Source: CAYXTW01 sp964452645 (GTDB lineage Bacteria; Zixibacteria; MSB-5A5; GN15; PGXB01). From it: DNA of 64,000 nt. Under the pieces are notes generated by a model. The model worked only from the letters and a program-made list of their open reading frames with translations, was not told the DNA's origin and did not search any database. Positions within the stretch are counted from its first letter, which is position 1. The number at the start of each line of letters is the position of its first letter. Shown in pieces: positions 52,659 to 62,319 of the stretch. Location: contig CAYVMO010000011.1 of NCBI GenBank assembly GCA_964452645.1, positions 32,045 to 96,044 on the forward strand, in the 5' to 3' direction. A program made the translations under genes and the position numbers.

Positions 52659-53669
52659 ATGAAAAACATCGCGATTATCGGCATCGGCGCATGGGGCGGA
52701 AATTTACTCAGAAATTATTATAATTTGTCATCCGGTCATCTGGTCCTGGCCTGCGATACGGACGAAAAACGGTTGGCCGCCGCGAAGTCGGCCTATCCCG
52801 GTCTGGAGACTACTACCGATTATAAAAATATTCTAAAACGTGATGATATCGGTGCGGTCGTGATTGCCACACCGCCGGCCCAGCACTTTAAGCAGGCGAT
52901 GACTTTTCTTGAAACCGGTCGCGATGTCTTCGTCGAAAAACCGCTGGCGCTGTCGGTCGAAGATGGTCAGAAGCTGGTCGATAAAGCCGAAGAGAAAAAA
53001 GCGATTTTGATGGTCGGCCATATCATGGTTTATCATCCGGCGACATTGTACTTGAAAAAGCTGCTGGATAGCGGTGGTCTGGGTGATATTTATTATCTGT
53101 ATTCCAATCGCGTGAATCTCGGCAAAGTCCGCGATGTGGAAAATGCACTATGGTCGTTCGCTCCGCACGATATTTCCATTATCCTGCATCTTCTGGAGGA
53201 AGACCCGGTGCGGGTAAGCGCCACCGGATCATCATATCTTCAAAAGGGCATCGAGGATGTCGCCTTTATGGTGCTTTATTTCGATGACGGAAAAATGGCG
53301 CACGTTCATGTCAGCTGGCTCGATCCGCATAAGATTCGCCAGTTAACCGTCGTCGGATCGAAAAAAATGGTTGTCTTTGATGATGCCGGTGCGGCCGAAA
53401 AGATTCGTATCTATGATAAGGGAATCGATCAAAAACAAAATTATGATACTTACGGCGAATTTCTGACTCTTCGCACCGGTGATATTTTAATCCCTAAAAT
53501 TCCCTCGGTCGAGCCTTTGGCCGAGGAGTGTCGGCATTTTTTAAACGCTCTGGAAAGCAGAGAAAGGCCCACGTCCGACGGTTATGAGGCATTAAAAGTG
53601 CTCAAAGTACTCGACGCGGCGCAGAAATCTCTGGAGGCGGGCGGTGCCCCGGTACATATAAGTAAATGA
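52659..53669 (+). CDS. Gfo/Idh/MocA oxidoreductase (WbpB/WlbA-like)
   Basis: The 336-residue protein has NAD-binding GIGAWGGN (6-13), the EKPLAL motif (about 98-103) and YHPATLYLKKLLDSGGLGD (about 128-146). The start is the ATG at 52659; a longer frame would overlap the Wzz gene. Its neighbours are a left-handed beta-helix acyltransferase and a DegT aminotransferase, the same trio as WbpB-WbpD-WbpE. By analogy it oxidises C3 of UDP-GlcNAc-uronate. Substrate by context only. Confidence 0.85.
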   Translation: MKNIAIIGIGAWGGNLLRNYYNLSSGHLVLACDTDEKRLAAAKSAYPGLETTTDYKNILKRDDIGAVVIATPPAQHFKQAMTFLETGRDVFVEKPLALSVEDGQKLVDKAEEKKAILMVGHIMVYHPATLYLKKLLDSGGLGDIYYLYSNRVNLGKVRDVENALWSFAPHDISIILHLLEEDPVRVSATGSSYLQKGIEDVAFMVLYFDDGKMAHVHVSWLDPHKIRQLTVVGSKKMVVFDDAGAAEKIRIYDKGIDQKQNYDTYGEFLTLRTGDILIPKIPSVEPLAEECRHFLNALESRERPTSDGYEALKVLKVLDAAQKSLEAGGAPVHISK

Positions 53670-53679
53670 TGAGGTTAAC

Positions 53680-54438
53680 ATGTCGGATGCTTTTATTGAT
53701 AGCTCGGCCCTGATTGGCGAAGGAACCATGTACGGTAATTTCTGCATTTTCGGTGCCAATGTCGAAATCGGAACAGGCTGCCGGATCGGTAATAATGTCG
53801 TCATCCACCCGGATTCGAAAATCGGGGATAGTGTCAGAATCGATGACGGTACCGTAATCGGAAAATTGCCCATGAAGGCGGCCAATACCGCGGTGACCAA
53901 AGAACAGGAACTGCCCCCCGCGGAAATCGGCCCGAATTGTATTATCGGTACCAATGTGGTTATCTATCGCGGATGCAGTATCGGGCGAAAAGTCCTGATC
54001 GCCGATTTGTCCACGGTCAGGGAAAATGTGACGGTCGGCGAGTTTACCATTGTCGGACGCGGTGTCGCGATTGAGAATTTCTGCAAAATCGGGCGCTACT
54101 GCAAACTGGAAACAAATGTCTATATTACTGCCTATTCCGAACTCGAAGACAGAGTCTTTGTAGCTCCCTGCGCCGCGACGTCGAACGACAATTTCGTCGG
54201 GCGGACCAGGGAGAGATTTAAATATTTCAAGGGTGTGACGGTGAAAAAGGGTGGGCGCATCGGCGTTAACGCGACGATTCTGCCGGGCAAGACTATCGGC
54301 GCCGACTGTCTGGTCGCGGCCGGTGCTCTTGTCACATCAGATACGCCGGATAAAACAATTGTGGCCGGTGTTCCGGCCAAACCGTTTCGTGAAGTGCCGG
54401 CAAATCAGCTTCTGGAAAATCAGGGCTGGGATGAATAG
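53680..54438 (+). CDS. Left-handed beta-helix acyltransferase (WbpD/WlbB-like)
   Basis: The 252-residue protein is made of hexapeptide repeats ([LIV]-G-x4): ALIGEGTMYGNFCIFGANVEIG (split), IGNNVVIHPDSKIG, IGPNCIIGTNVVIYRGCSIG, and IGVNATILPGKTIGADCLVAAGA near the C-terminus. A loop carries VTKEQELPPAEIG. The family transfers acetyl or acyl groups from CoA to sugar amines. Between a dehydrogenase and an aminotransferase, the likely reaction is N-acetylation of a 3-amino sugar nucleotide. It is longer than WbpD (about 190). Confidence 0.88.
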   Translation: MSDAFIDSSALIGEGTMYGNFCIFGANVEIGTGCRIGNNVVIHPDSKIGDSVRIDDGTVIGKLPMKAANTAVTKEQELPPAEIGPNCIIGTNVVIYRGCSIGRKVLIADLSTVRENVTVGEFTIVGRGVAIENFCKIGRYCKLETNVYITAYSELEDRVFVAPCAATSNDNFVGRTRERFKYFKGVTVKKGGRIGVNATILPGKTIGADCLVAAGALVTSDTPDKTIVAGVPAKPFREVPANQLLENQGWDE

Positions 54439-54449
54439 AGGAGAAAATC

Positions 54450-55550
54450 ATGGCTGTACCATTACTCGATTTGAAAAGACAGTACGTGACAATCAAAGAT
54501 AAGCTGGATCAAGCAGTCTTAAATGTCCTCGATCACGGACGCTTTATTCTCGGGCCGGAAGTCGCTGCGCTGGAGGAAAAAATCGCATCGATGTGCGGCA
54601 CCAGATACGCCGTCGGCGTTGCCTCCGGGACCGACGCTTTATTGGTATCATTAAGAGCCGCCGGTGTCGGGTCGGGCGATGAAGTCATTACCGCCGACTA
54701 TTCATTTTTCGCATCAACGTCTGTTATCTCCCGTGTTGGTGCGACACCCGTGTTTGTCGATATCGAGGAGGATACATATAATATCGATGTCGCCAAAGTG
54801 GAGAAAGCGATTACGCCGAAAACAAAGGCGATTATTCCGGTGCATCTCTTCGGTCAGTGCGCCGATATGGACCGGCTGATGGCGATTGCGAAAAAACACA
54901 ATTTAGTCGTTATCGAAGATGCGGCCCAGGCCATCGGGGCAAAGTACAAGGGCAAAATGGCCGGCTCCATCGGTCACTATGGCTGTTTTTCATTTTTCCC
55001 TTCGAAAAATCTCGGCGGCGCCGGGGACGGGGGTATGGTTGTTGTCAATGATGAAGATAATTATACGGAACTCAAAATGTTGCGCGTGCACGGCTGGAAG
55101 AAAAAATATCGTCCCGAGGTAATCGGTTATAATTCCCGTCTGGATTCGCTTCAGGCTGCTGTACTATTGGTCAAAGCCGATTATCTGGCCGGCTGGACCG
55201 AAAAACGTATCGAACATGCCCGGAAATATAATGCCGCGTTTTCCGGCACGGCAATAAAAGTACCGGTCGTTCGGGATTATGCTTATCATATTTACAATCA
55301 GTACACGATTGCGGTCAAAAACCAGGAACAATTGATGACCGTGTTAAAAGAAAAACAGATCGGCCATGATATTTATTACCCGTTGCCGTTTCATCTGCTT
55401 GACTGTTATAAAGACCTGCCTTATAAAGAGGGCGATTTCCCGGTAAGTGAAAAAGCCGCCCGGGAAGTCGTTTCGATTCCGGTTTTTCCCGAGTTGACCG
55501 AATCCGAGCAGGAAGAGGTTATTGCGGTGGTGAAATCGGTGTCGGCTTAG
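54450..55550 (+). CDS. DegT/DnrJ/EryC1/StrS-family aminotransferase (WbpE-like)
   Basis: The 366-residue PLP enzyme has GVASGTDAL (about 55-63), VIEDAAQAIGAKYKGK (about 153-168) and internal aldimine K186 in FFPSKNLGG. YNSRLDSLQAAVLLVK and HIYNQYTI near the end are typical of sugar aminotransferases. With its neighbours it would aminate the 3-keto sugar nucleotide. GAGGAG precedes the ATG at 54450. A strong terminator follows 18 bp after the stop, closing the wza-wzz-wbp segment. Confidence 0.92.
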   Translation: MAVPLLDLKRQYVTIKDKLDQAVLNVLDHGRFILGPEVAALEEKIASMCGTRYAVGVASGTDALLVSLRAAGVGSGDEVITADYSFFASTSVISRVGATPVFVDIEEDTYNIDVAKVEKAITPKTKAIIPVHLFGQCADMDRLMAIAKKHNLVVIEDAAQAIGAKYKGKMAGSIGHYGCFSFFPSKNLGGAGDGGMVVVNDEDNYTELKMLRVHGWKKKYRPEVIGYNSRLDSLQAAVLLVKADYLAGWTEKRIEHARKYNAAFSGTAIKVPVVRDYAYHIYNQYTIAVKNQEQLMTVLKEKQIGHDIYYPLPFHLLDCYKDLPYKEGDFPVSEKAAREVVSIPVFPELTESEQEEVIAVVKSVSA

Positions 55551-55567
55551 GATCGATAATAAAATGG

Positions 55568-55605
55568 AAGCGGCTTTCCCCTCGGGGTGGGGTAAGCCGC
55601 TTTTT
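55568..55605 (+). terminator. Rho-independent terminator after the amino-sugar genes
   Basis: A 9-bp stem AAGCGGCTT / AAGCCGCTT, with an inner CCCC/GGGG extension, is followed by a run of T (55601-55605). Confidence 0.9.
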
Positions 55606-55654
55606 GATATAAATGAAAAATATGAAAATAAGTCATTTCCTGAGGTAGATTGAA

Positions 55655-57196
55655 TTGTCCATGAGCCCGACCATCAGGCAGGCCATCATTGGTGTTTCCG
55701 GGATTGCCATAATATCAAAACTGGTTGGTTTCCTGCGTGAAATGGTGATAGCCGAGCGCTTTGGCACTTCTCAGGAATATGATATTTTTCTTCTGGCCAT
55801 CTCAGCCCCGGTTTTTTTCCAGGTGGTAGCCATGCGTGCGACCAATTTTTTAACGGTTCCGATCCTTGCAAGAATGAATTCATCACCGAGCAGTGATACC
55901 GATAAACGCAGCGTCTGGAGTATGTTCAACTCTTTCTTTTCGATAGTTGTTTTTCTATTGGCGGTCGTTTTCATTATGGCGCCGTACCTGGTCAGAATGA
56001 TGGCGCCTGGTCTCGACGAAGAAAATCTCATGCATGGAATATTTTACTGCCGGGCATTTTCCCTGACGATTCTCCTCAGTTTTCTGGAATCGTTCCTGCG
56101 CTCGGCTCTTAACGTCAAAAAGTCTTTTGCCTACCCCGCGATGGGTACCATTATTCTGAACATTGTCATTATCGTGATTATTTACATTTTTTCCGCGAAA
56201 ATTTCGGTGGCTGCCATCTTAATGGGCACGATATGCGGAATGGGGTTACAGGTGATATTTCTTCTTTTAAAATTGTGGGATATAAGCGTATTAAAATATT
56301 TCAATTTTAATATTTTCGGCGGTCAGGTGAAACAGACTCTGGCGGTCGGTGGTTTTATTGTCCTGGTTGAACTCTTGATGGTGACCTTTTTTATAATCGA
56401 CCGGTACTACGCCGCCGATCTCGCCGAGGGGGTCGTGTCATCTTTGAAATACGCCGGTGTTCTGGTGATGCTGCCCGGTAGCATTATCGGCTTCGCCATT
56501 GCCGCGGTTACTTTTCCCTATCTCAGCGAGAGAACCGGCCGGGAAAGGATGCGAGAGTTCTCCGCGTTGCTGCACACTTCGTTGTCGCTGGCTTTGACAA
56601 TCGCCCTGCCGACCGCTATATTCTTCTTGGTTTTCTCCAAAGATCTGATTGCGGCGGTTTTTTTCCGCGGCGCCTTCGATCTTAATTCGCTTACGATGAC
56701 GTCGCAAATTCTAAAAGCTTATGCACCTTATTTAGTGTGTCTTTTCTTGTACGCTATCATGATTCAGGCCTGTTATTCGTCCGGGAGGCAGAAAATGGTT
56801 TTCTGGATATCACTTCTTGCGGCCGCCGCAAAACTCTTCCTGACCTGGCTGTTTAAGTCTATTTTTGATTATCCCGGAATCGCGCTGGCGACATCGGCCG
56901 TGCATATCATGATATTCGGTTTGTTGACCGCGATTTTGGCCAGACGAGGGCTGCTGCCGGATATGAAAGGCCTTGCTGTCACAGTGCTTCGCGTTATTGT
57001 CGCCTCGATACCGATTCTTGTAATAGGCTATTTTAGCGGTATGCTGCCCGAAATATCATCGGGAACGACTTTTTTGCAAAAAATGAGAGTCATACCTATT
57101 GCAATTCTTTCATTGCTGGTGTTCATCGGGATGGGTTATATATTGAGAATTAACGAAGTCAGGTCGCTACTGAAAGGTCTGAAAGAGACGTTGTGA
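55655..57196 (+). CDS. MurJ/MviN-family lipid-linked saccharide flippase
   Basis: The 513-residue membrane protein has about 14 helices. The N-terminal SGIAIISKLVGFLREMVIAERFGTS region (split) is the MVF/MOP signature of MurJ-like proteins, with ALNVKKSFAYPAMG and the central VSSLKYAGVLVMLPGSIIG following typical of the family. In this setting it probably flips an undecaprenyl-linked repeat unit (Wzx role), although a lipid II role cannot be excluded. The TTG at 55655 lies 9 bp after GAGG; an ATG at 55661 is the alternative. Confidence 0.88.
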   Translation: MSMSPTIRQAIIGVSGIAIISKLVGFLREMVIAERFGTSQEYDIFLLAISAPVFFQVVAMRATNFLTVPILARMNSSPSSDTDKRSVWSMFNSFFSIVVFLLAVVFIMAPYLVRMMAPGLDEENLMHGIFYCRAFSLTILLSFLESFLRSALNVKKSFAYPAMGTIILNIVIIVIIYIFSAKISVAAILMGTICGMGLQVIFLLLKLWDISVLKYFNFNIFGGQVKQTLAVGGFIVLVELLMVTFFIIDRYYAADLAEGVVSSLKYAGVLVMLPGSIIGFAIAAVTFPYLSERTGRERMREFSALLHTSLSLALTIALPTAIFFLVFSKDLIAAVFFRGAFDLNSLTMTSQILKAYAPYLVCLFLYAIMIQACYSSGRQKMVFWISLLAAAAKLFLTWLFKSIFDYPGIALATSAVHIMIFGLLTAILARRGLLPDMKGLAVTVLRVIVASIPILVIGYFSGMLPEISSGTTFLQKMRVIPIAILSLLVFIGMGYILRINEVRSLLKGLKETL

Positions 57197-57203
57197 TTTA
57201 AGG

Positions 57204-58580
57204 ATGACAGGCGATATCGTTCATATTAAGAACCGACTGGTCGAGAACACGACTGCTGTCTTTCTGGTTCTCCTGATGATGGGGAGTCTGATGCTCTTAC
57301 TCACCGATTATTACGTAATCGCAGCTCTGATTCTGGTCTTACCGGCAGTACTTCTGCTTGTTTCTTCAACCAGATTTACAGCCTACTTATTTGTATTTTC
57401 AATATATATAGCCATGCGGGTGGATCAAAATCCGCCTTTGATACTGTCTGATGTAATGGCCCTGATATTAATGGCATCGTTTTCCGTCGACTTTTTATTA
57501 AAGGGCAAGACCGAATTAAGTTTTCCATCCATATCCGGATACTATGCGGCTTTTATACTGGCTATCGTAGCAGTTTCCATTTTTTCATACAACTATCTTT
57601 ATTCTGTAACGTCGTTATTGCGTATTGGCGTTCAGTTCGCAATTGTTATAATTCTATTCAACGCCTTTAATGCCAGGGAATCCGAACGGCTAATCAAGAT
57701 CTTTTTCTGGGTTCCGGTTTTTCAATCTGTATACAATATGTTCCATTTCTTCGGCTCGGGTGGTTATGACCGTACCTTTGGACTTGCCGGGGCATATTTT
57801 GATGATCTTTGTATGCTGGCCTGGCCGATCGGTTTGGCCTATTTTATCTGGCTGAAATCCCGCCGGTCGGCATATACATATGGTATCGGCACCATACTGG
57901 TTCTGCTTGGTTTGCTGGCGACACAATCCCGGGCTGCCTTGTTTACACCGGTTTGGGTAAGTATCATAATTATCATTTATTCCGGTCATAAGGCAAAGAA
58001 ACTGGGTAAGGATTTCGTTTTGCGGCGATTGAAGTTCTTGATTTTGACGGGAATATTTCTCGGATTAGTGCTGACTGTTTTTGGATATCTGGCCGGGACT
58101 ATTGCCCGCTTTCGCGAACTGCCCGAAATCTATACCGGAACCGTGTGGCTGCGCATGTCTCTCTGGCGGACCGGTCTCCATGCATTCCTTGAAAATCCGT
58201 TGACCGGTGTTGGTCCGGGTACCTTCAGATATGTGGAATCGATTTATCCGGTTCTCCGTTTTGATCCGGCCAGACTTTATCTAAATCAGGCATCGGCTCA
58301 TAATCTCTTACTGCACTACCTGGCCGAAACCGGTTTGATAGGGACCATAGCCCTTCTTGCATTGTTTTTTAAAAATTTACTCTCGTCGATAAAACTGGCG
58401 CGGTTTCCCGATTACAATGCACAGTCGGCCATTTCGATAGGACTTTTGGGCGCCGGACTGGCTATTTTCGGATCGATTTTTTATATGGACGGATGGATGT
58501 GGGGACAGAATGCACATGCGGCACCATTATTTATCGCCGTAACCGCAAAACTGGTCTGTGATAAATATAGCCGTACATGA
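57204..58580 (+). CDS. O-antigen ligase / Wzy-like polymerase family protein
   Basis: The 458-residue protein has about 11-12 transmembrane helices. A large loop (about 330-365) contains GVGPGTFRYVE and SAHNLLLHYLAETGL, the conserved Gly/Arg and HNxxL features of the Wzy_C (O-antigen ligase/polymerase) superfamily. It either polymerises repeat units or transfers polymer to an acceptor. Position between flippase and glycosyltransferase, 7 bp and 16 bp from its neighbours, supports the polymerase role in a Wzx/Wzy-type pathway. Confidence 0.87.
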   Translation: MTGDIVHIKNRLVENTTAVFLVLLMMGSLMLLLTDYYVIAALILVLPAVLLLVSSTRFTAYLFVFSIYIAMRVDQNPPLILSDVMALILMASFSVDFLLKGKTELSFPSISGYYAAFILAIVAVSIFSYNYLYSVTSLLRIGVQFAIVIILFNAFNARESERLIKIFFWVPVFQSVYNMFHFFGSGGYDRTFGLAGAYFDDLCMLAWPIGLAYFIWLKSRRSAYTYGIGTILVLLGLLATQSRAALFTPVWVSIIIIIYSGHKAKKLGKDFVLRRLKFLILTGIFLGLVLTVFGYLAGTIARFRELPEIYTGTVWLRMSLWRTGLHAFLENPLTGVGPGTFRYVESIYPVLRFDPARLYLNQASAHNLLLHYLAETGLIGTIALLALFFKNLLSSIKLARFPDYNAQSAISIGLLGAGLAIFGSIFYMDGWMWGQNAHAAPLFIAVTAKLVCDKYSRT

Positions 58581-58596
58581 ATATTATGGGTGACTA

Positions 58597-59679
58597 TTGA
58601 TTCGAAAGCCGATAAAAGTGATTCTATTTGGTTATGGCGATTCCGTCCATACTATTCGCTGGGTGAAGGGGCTTGCAAAGAGGGGTTTTACTATTACCGT
58701 TATTACTTTGGGAGAAGAACCTATTGCCGGTATTGAGACTATTAATCTCCCGGTCGGCCGATCAAGAAGCCGGGGTTACTTCCGCCATCTTGGGAAAATC
58801 AAAAAATTGGTTAATAAACTTCGCCCCGATTTGATTCATGCCCATTATTCAACCGGTTTCGGTTTATGGGGATACTATTCGAAATTTCATCCGTACCTCA
58901 TATCTGTCTGGGGCTCCGATATAATCGGTTTTCCGGATAATTTTATTAAGCGGATATTTCTTCGAAAGATCTTAACTTCCGCCGATTTTATTACCGCGAC
59001 AAGTAATTATCTAAAAAAACAGACCCTACGATTATATCCGCAACTCGAGTCAAAAATATCGATAATACCGTTCGGCGTTGAAATCCCGGAAGCATTTGCC
59101 GATAGGAAAAGCGACGATATCGTACGGCTGGTTTATATCAAAAAGCATGAAAAAATTTACGGCCCGGATGTTCTCCTGGCGGCGATGCAAAAAGTAATCA
59201 GGATTAAACCGAGTATTCATCTCACCTTAGCCGGTCGGGGTTCAATGACCGCTGAACTTCGGCAGCAATCAAAGCAGCTGGGCATCGAGAATAGTGTCGA
59301 TTTTTGCGGTTTTATAAATTCCGATGAAATATCTTCTTTTTTAAGTCAATATGATATTATGGTGATGCCGTCGCTTCAGGAATCATTCGGTGTCGCCGTT
59401 CTGGAGGCCTCCGCGGTTGGCCTGCCGGTCGTTGCCAGCAATATCGGAGGGGTTCCGGAAGTATTGATTTCGGAAAAGACCGGCATCCTGGTACCTCCCG
59501 GCCGTGCCGAAAAGCTTTCTCAGGCAATAATCAGATTGGCCGAGAATGCCGAATTAAGAAGGACAATGGGACAGGCCGGACGAAAAATGGTTGCGGAAAA
59601 ATTTCGATGGGAGGTTAGTCTGGACAAAATGGCCGAGCTGTACGAACGTCTTGTTTCGGAGGCACCGAAGAAAGCCTGA
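58597..59679 (+). CDS. Family 4 glycosyltransferase (GT-B)
   Basis: The 360-residue enzyme has the N-terminal donor-side VILFGYGDSVHTIRW and LIHAHYSTGFGLWGYY. The C-terminal Glycos_transf_1 domain reads LTLAGRGSMTAELR, DFCGFINSDEI, MPSLQESFGVAVLEASAVGLPV (split) and the GVPEVLISEKTGILVPPG block. The E-x7-E motif in ESFGVAVLE is present. It starts with TTG at 58597; the Shine-Dalgarno match is weak. It probably adds a sugar to the lipid-linked repeat. Confidence 0.9.
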   Translation: MIRKPIKVILFGYGDSVHTIRWVKGLAKRGFTITVITLGEEPIAGIETINLPVGRSRSRGYFRHLGKIKKLVNKLRPDLIHAHYSTGFGLWGYYSKFHPYLISVWGSDIIGFPDNFIKRIFLRKILTSADFITATSNYLKKQTLRLYPQLESKISIIPFGVEIPEAFADRKSDDIVRLVYIKKHEKIYGPDVLLAAMQKVIRIKPSIHLTLAGRGSMTAELRQQSKQLGIENSVDFCGFINSDEISSFLSQYDIMVMPSLQESFGVAVLEASAVGLPVVASNIGGVPEVLISEKTGILVPPGRAEKLSQAIIRLAENAELRRTMGQAGRKMVAEKFRWEVSLDKMAELYERLVSEAPKKA

Positions 59680-59682
59680 TTT

Positions 59683-60834
59683 ATGAAAGTCCCTTTTTTC
59701 AGATTGCGATTAACCGACGTTGAAAAAAAAGAGGTTAATGATACTTTGACCAAAGGCTGGGTGACCAGCGGCCCGAAAGTACGTTTATTCGAGGGGAAAA
59801 TATGCCGTCTGGCCGGAGCCAAATATGCCGCAGCGGTGGCGTCCGGGACAGCCGGATTGCATCTGGCGCTTGAAAGTTTGAATCTCCATCCGGGCGACGA
59901 AATAATCACGACACCGTTTACCATGGTGGCCACGATTGAAGCCATCCTCTACGCCGGAGCAACACCGGTTTTTGCCGACATTGACCCGGTGACATTGAAT
60001 ATAGACACGTCGTCTGTCGAGAAAAAAATAACCGACAGAACCAGAGCTGTAGTCTCCGTCGATATTGCCGGATGCCCCTGCGATTATACGAAGCTGACAC
60101 GTTTGTCGCGTCAATATAAGGTCGACCTGGTTGATGATGCCGCGCATTCACTGGGTGCGAAATTCAAAAATAAGCCGGTCGGCTCTCTGGCGGACGCTAC
60201 TGTGTTTTCGTTTTATTCCACGAAAAATATCACGACCGGGGAGGGCGGCATGGTCGTGTCGGATTCGAAACGACGGATAGATAAAATAAAAAATCTATCC
60301 CTTCACGGAATGACGTCATCGGGCTGGAAACGATACGCTGGCGGCGGCTGGAAATACGATATCACCGAATTGGGATATAAGTACAATATGTCCGACCTGT
60401 CGGCGGCGCTCGGTCTGGGACAGTTGAAGCGTTTTAAGGAGATGCAGAAAAAACGCCGACAGCTTGCCGAGCGGTATTGCGAAAATCTTAAATGTCTGGA
60501 TGAGTATATCGAGTTGCCATATCGCGGCGCCGATATGACCCACGCCTGGCACCTGTTTATTATTCAGTTAAAATTGAATCGATGGCGGCTCAAGCGTGAT
60601 CGGGTGATAAATGAACTGGAAAAGCGCGGCGTCGGCTGCGGTGTGCATTTTATACCCGTTTATCACTTTTCATATTTCAAAAAGACCATGCCATACAAAC
60701 CCTCGGATTTTCCTGCCTGCGAAAATGCCTATAAAAGAATTATCTCCCTGCCGCTCTATCCTGACTTGAGCTTTAAAGAAGTCGATTATGTCTGTGATGT
60801 CCTGTCCGGACTTTCCGAAACTTTCGGTACCTGA
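59683..60834 (+). CDS. Second DegT/DnrJ/EryC1/StrS-family aminotransferase
   Basis: The 383-residue PLP enzyme has VASGTAGLHLAL (about 47-58), VDLVDDAAHSLGAKF and aldimine K181 in FYSTKNITTGEGG. RYNMSDLSAALGLGQL-like (here KYNMSDLSAALGLGQL) and GVGCGVHFIPVYHFSYF mark sugar 3- or 4-aminotransferases. It starts 3 bp after the GT4 stop. Distinct from the gene at 54450, it suggests a second amino sugar in the polymer. The sugar nucleotide is unknown. Confidence 0.92.
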   Translation: MKVPFFRLRLTDVEKKEVNDTLTKGWVTSGPKVRLFEGKICRLAGAKYAAAVASGTAGLHLALESLNLHPGDEIITTPFTMVATIEAILYAGATPVFADIDPVTLNIDTSSVEKKITDRTRAVVSVDIAGCPCDYTKLTRLSRQYKVDLVDDAAHSLGAKFKNKPVGSLADATVFSFYSTKNITTGEGGMVVSDSKRRIDKIKNLSLHGMTSSGWKRYAGGGWKYDITELGYKYNMSDLSAALGLGQLKRFKEMQKKRRQLAERYCENLKCLDEYIELPYRGADMTHAWHLFIIQLKLNRWRLKRDRVINELEKRGVGCGVHFIPVYHFSYFKKTMPYKPSDFPACENAYKRIISLPLYPDLSFKEVDYVCDVLSGLSETFGT

Positions 60835-60888
60835 ATTTCCATCTTGAATTTCCACCCCGTTTTTCGTAACTTGAGGCGGTGATGTAAA

Positions 60889-61887
60889 ATGCCTGCGAAC
60901 TTACCGCCGCAATATTACGAGCTGGAACGAGAGTACAAAGCCGAGCGCGATCCGCACGAAAAACTGCGCCTGGCGCAGGAGCTTCTGGCTATCATGCCGA
61001 AGCACAAGGGGACCGACAAGCTTCAGGCCGATCTCAAAGCAAAAATATCGAAACTCAAGCTTCAGGTCGAAGGGCCGTCGAAGAAAACGCATGGGACACG
61101 CCATGTCGATGCCCGCGATCATATCGACAGGGAAGGCGCCGCCCAGATTATTCTGATAGGCCCGCCTAACTCAGGCAAATCGACCATCGTTGATGCCGTC
61201 ACCGGCGCGCGGCCGCTGATCGGCGATTATCCCTACACCACCCGGGAACCGCTGGCGGGGATGATGAAATTCGAATCGGTGCAGCTTCAGTTAATCGACA
61301 CCCCGCCGATCGCCGAAGACTACATGGAGAAATTCCTCCCGCCGTTGATTCGCCAGGCCGACCTGGTCGTGCTCGTGGTCGATATCGCCACCCCCGGTTT
61401 TGAAAACCGCATCGGCGCCGTGTTCAGGCAACTCGAGGAAAAACGGATTATTCTCACACCGCAGCCGCCGGAAAAAGTCGACGATCCGAGATATTTCCAC
61501 AAGAAAACCGTCATCGCCGCGCACAAAAGTCTCGAGGAGGGGGCCGAGGCCGGGCGTGAAAAATTAAACGAGCTGTATCCCGATTTTACCATAATTCCTT
61601 CGTCGATTCTCGATGACGACCTGATGCATAATTTCGGAAAGGCGCTCTTTGATGCACTCCGCGTCATGCGGGTTTATACCAAGAAGGTCGGGCATGAGGC
61701 TGATTTTGACGATCCGATTATTCTGCCGATCGGCGGGACGGTCGAGGATGCGGCGCTGGAGCTTCATAAGGATTTCCTGAACAAACTGCAGTATGCCAAG
61801 GTGTGGGGCAAGGGCAAATTCGAGGGGCAGCGTGTCAAAAATAATTTTGTCCTCACCGACGGCGACATCATCGAATTTCATATTTAG
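60889..61887 (+). CDS. OBG/DRG-type GTPase with C-terminal TGS domain
   Basis: The 332-residue protein has an N-terminal helical region (about 1-80), then a GTPase core with G1 GPPNSGKS (91-98), the switch region DYPYTTREP, G3 DTPP (about 138-141) and a VVDIATPG strand. The C-terminal TGS domain (about 272-332) ends TDGDIIEFHI. A clear NKxD G4 motif is replaced by a KTVIAAHKS region. DRG/OBG GTPases bind ribosomes. GAGGCGG precedes the ATG. It lies after the polysaccharide genes but is probably unrelated to them. Confidence 0.85.
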   Translation: MPANLPPQYYELEREYKAERDPHEKLRLAQELLAIMPKHKGTDKLQADLKAKISKLKLQVEGPSKKTHGTRHVDARDHIDREGAAQIILIGPPNSGKSTIVDAVTGARPLIGDYPYTTREPLAGMMKFESVQLQLIDTPPIAEDYMEKFLPPLIRQADLVVLVVDIATPGFENRIGAVFRQLEEKRIILTPQPPEKVDDPRYFHKKTVIAAHKSLEEGAEAGREKLNELYPDFTIIPSSILDDDLMHNFGKALFDALRVMRVYTKKVGHEADFDDPIILPIGGTVEDAALELHKDFLNKLQYAKVWGKGKFEGQRVKNNFVLTDGDIIEFHI

Positions 61888-62109
61888 AGGGGAAGGGCGT
61901 AGGTCAGCGAGCCCTGCGCTCCTGACAGGGGCGGGGAATCTGCTTCTGGCATAAGTCCTCGTGCGCCAACAAAAATGGCTTCGTTTTTGATTTTAGGAAT
62001 TTTGTAGGTCGGGTTCCGAATTCTCGATTTATCGAGGATGAGAAACCCGACATTTTTTTCAATAAAGATGTCGGGTTTCTCGCTTGGTGCATAAATGCCC
62101 CTTTGCTCG

Positions 62110-62295
62110 GTCTGGTGGCCCACCCCTTGGGGTGGGTTTACAATTCCTGCGCGTTTCCCTGAACAGAAACGCACCCGGGGGGTACGCCACCCCACCAATT
62201 GAGAAATGCCTTCGTTTGGCATATTTAAGGATTCCTTTTTTTCTGTTTTCCACTTAAAAACCGGCGTAAGAGCATGAACGGGTGGGGCGTAGGCC
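62110..62295 (+). repeat. Direct repeat copy 1 (~187-bp unit)
   Basis: Begins GTCTGGTGGCCCACCCC and ends GTGGGGCGTAGGCC. It is nearly identical to 62320-62606 once the N run is removed. It contains the CATATTTAAGGATTCC core shared with the arms that flank the OLD/UvrD cassette. Confidence 0.85.
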
Positions 62296-62319
62296 TGACG
62301 GGGCGGGGAAATGCCCTTC

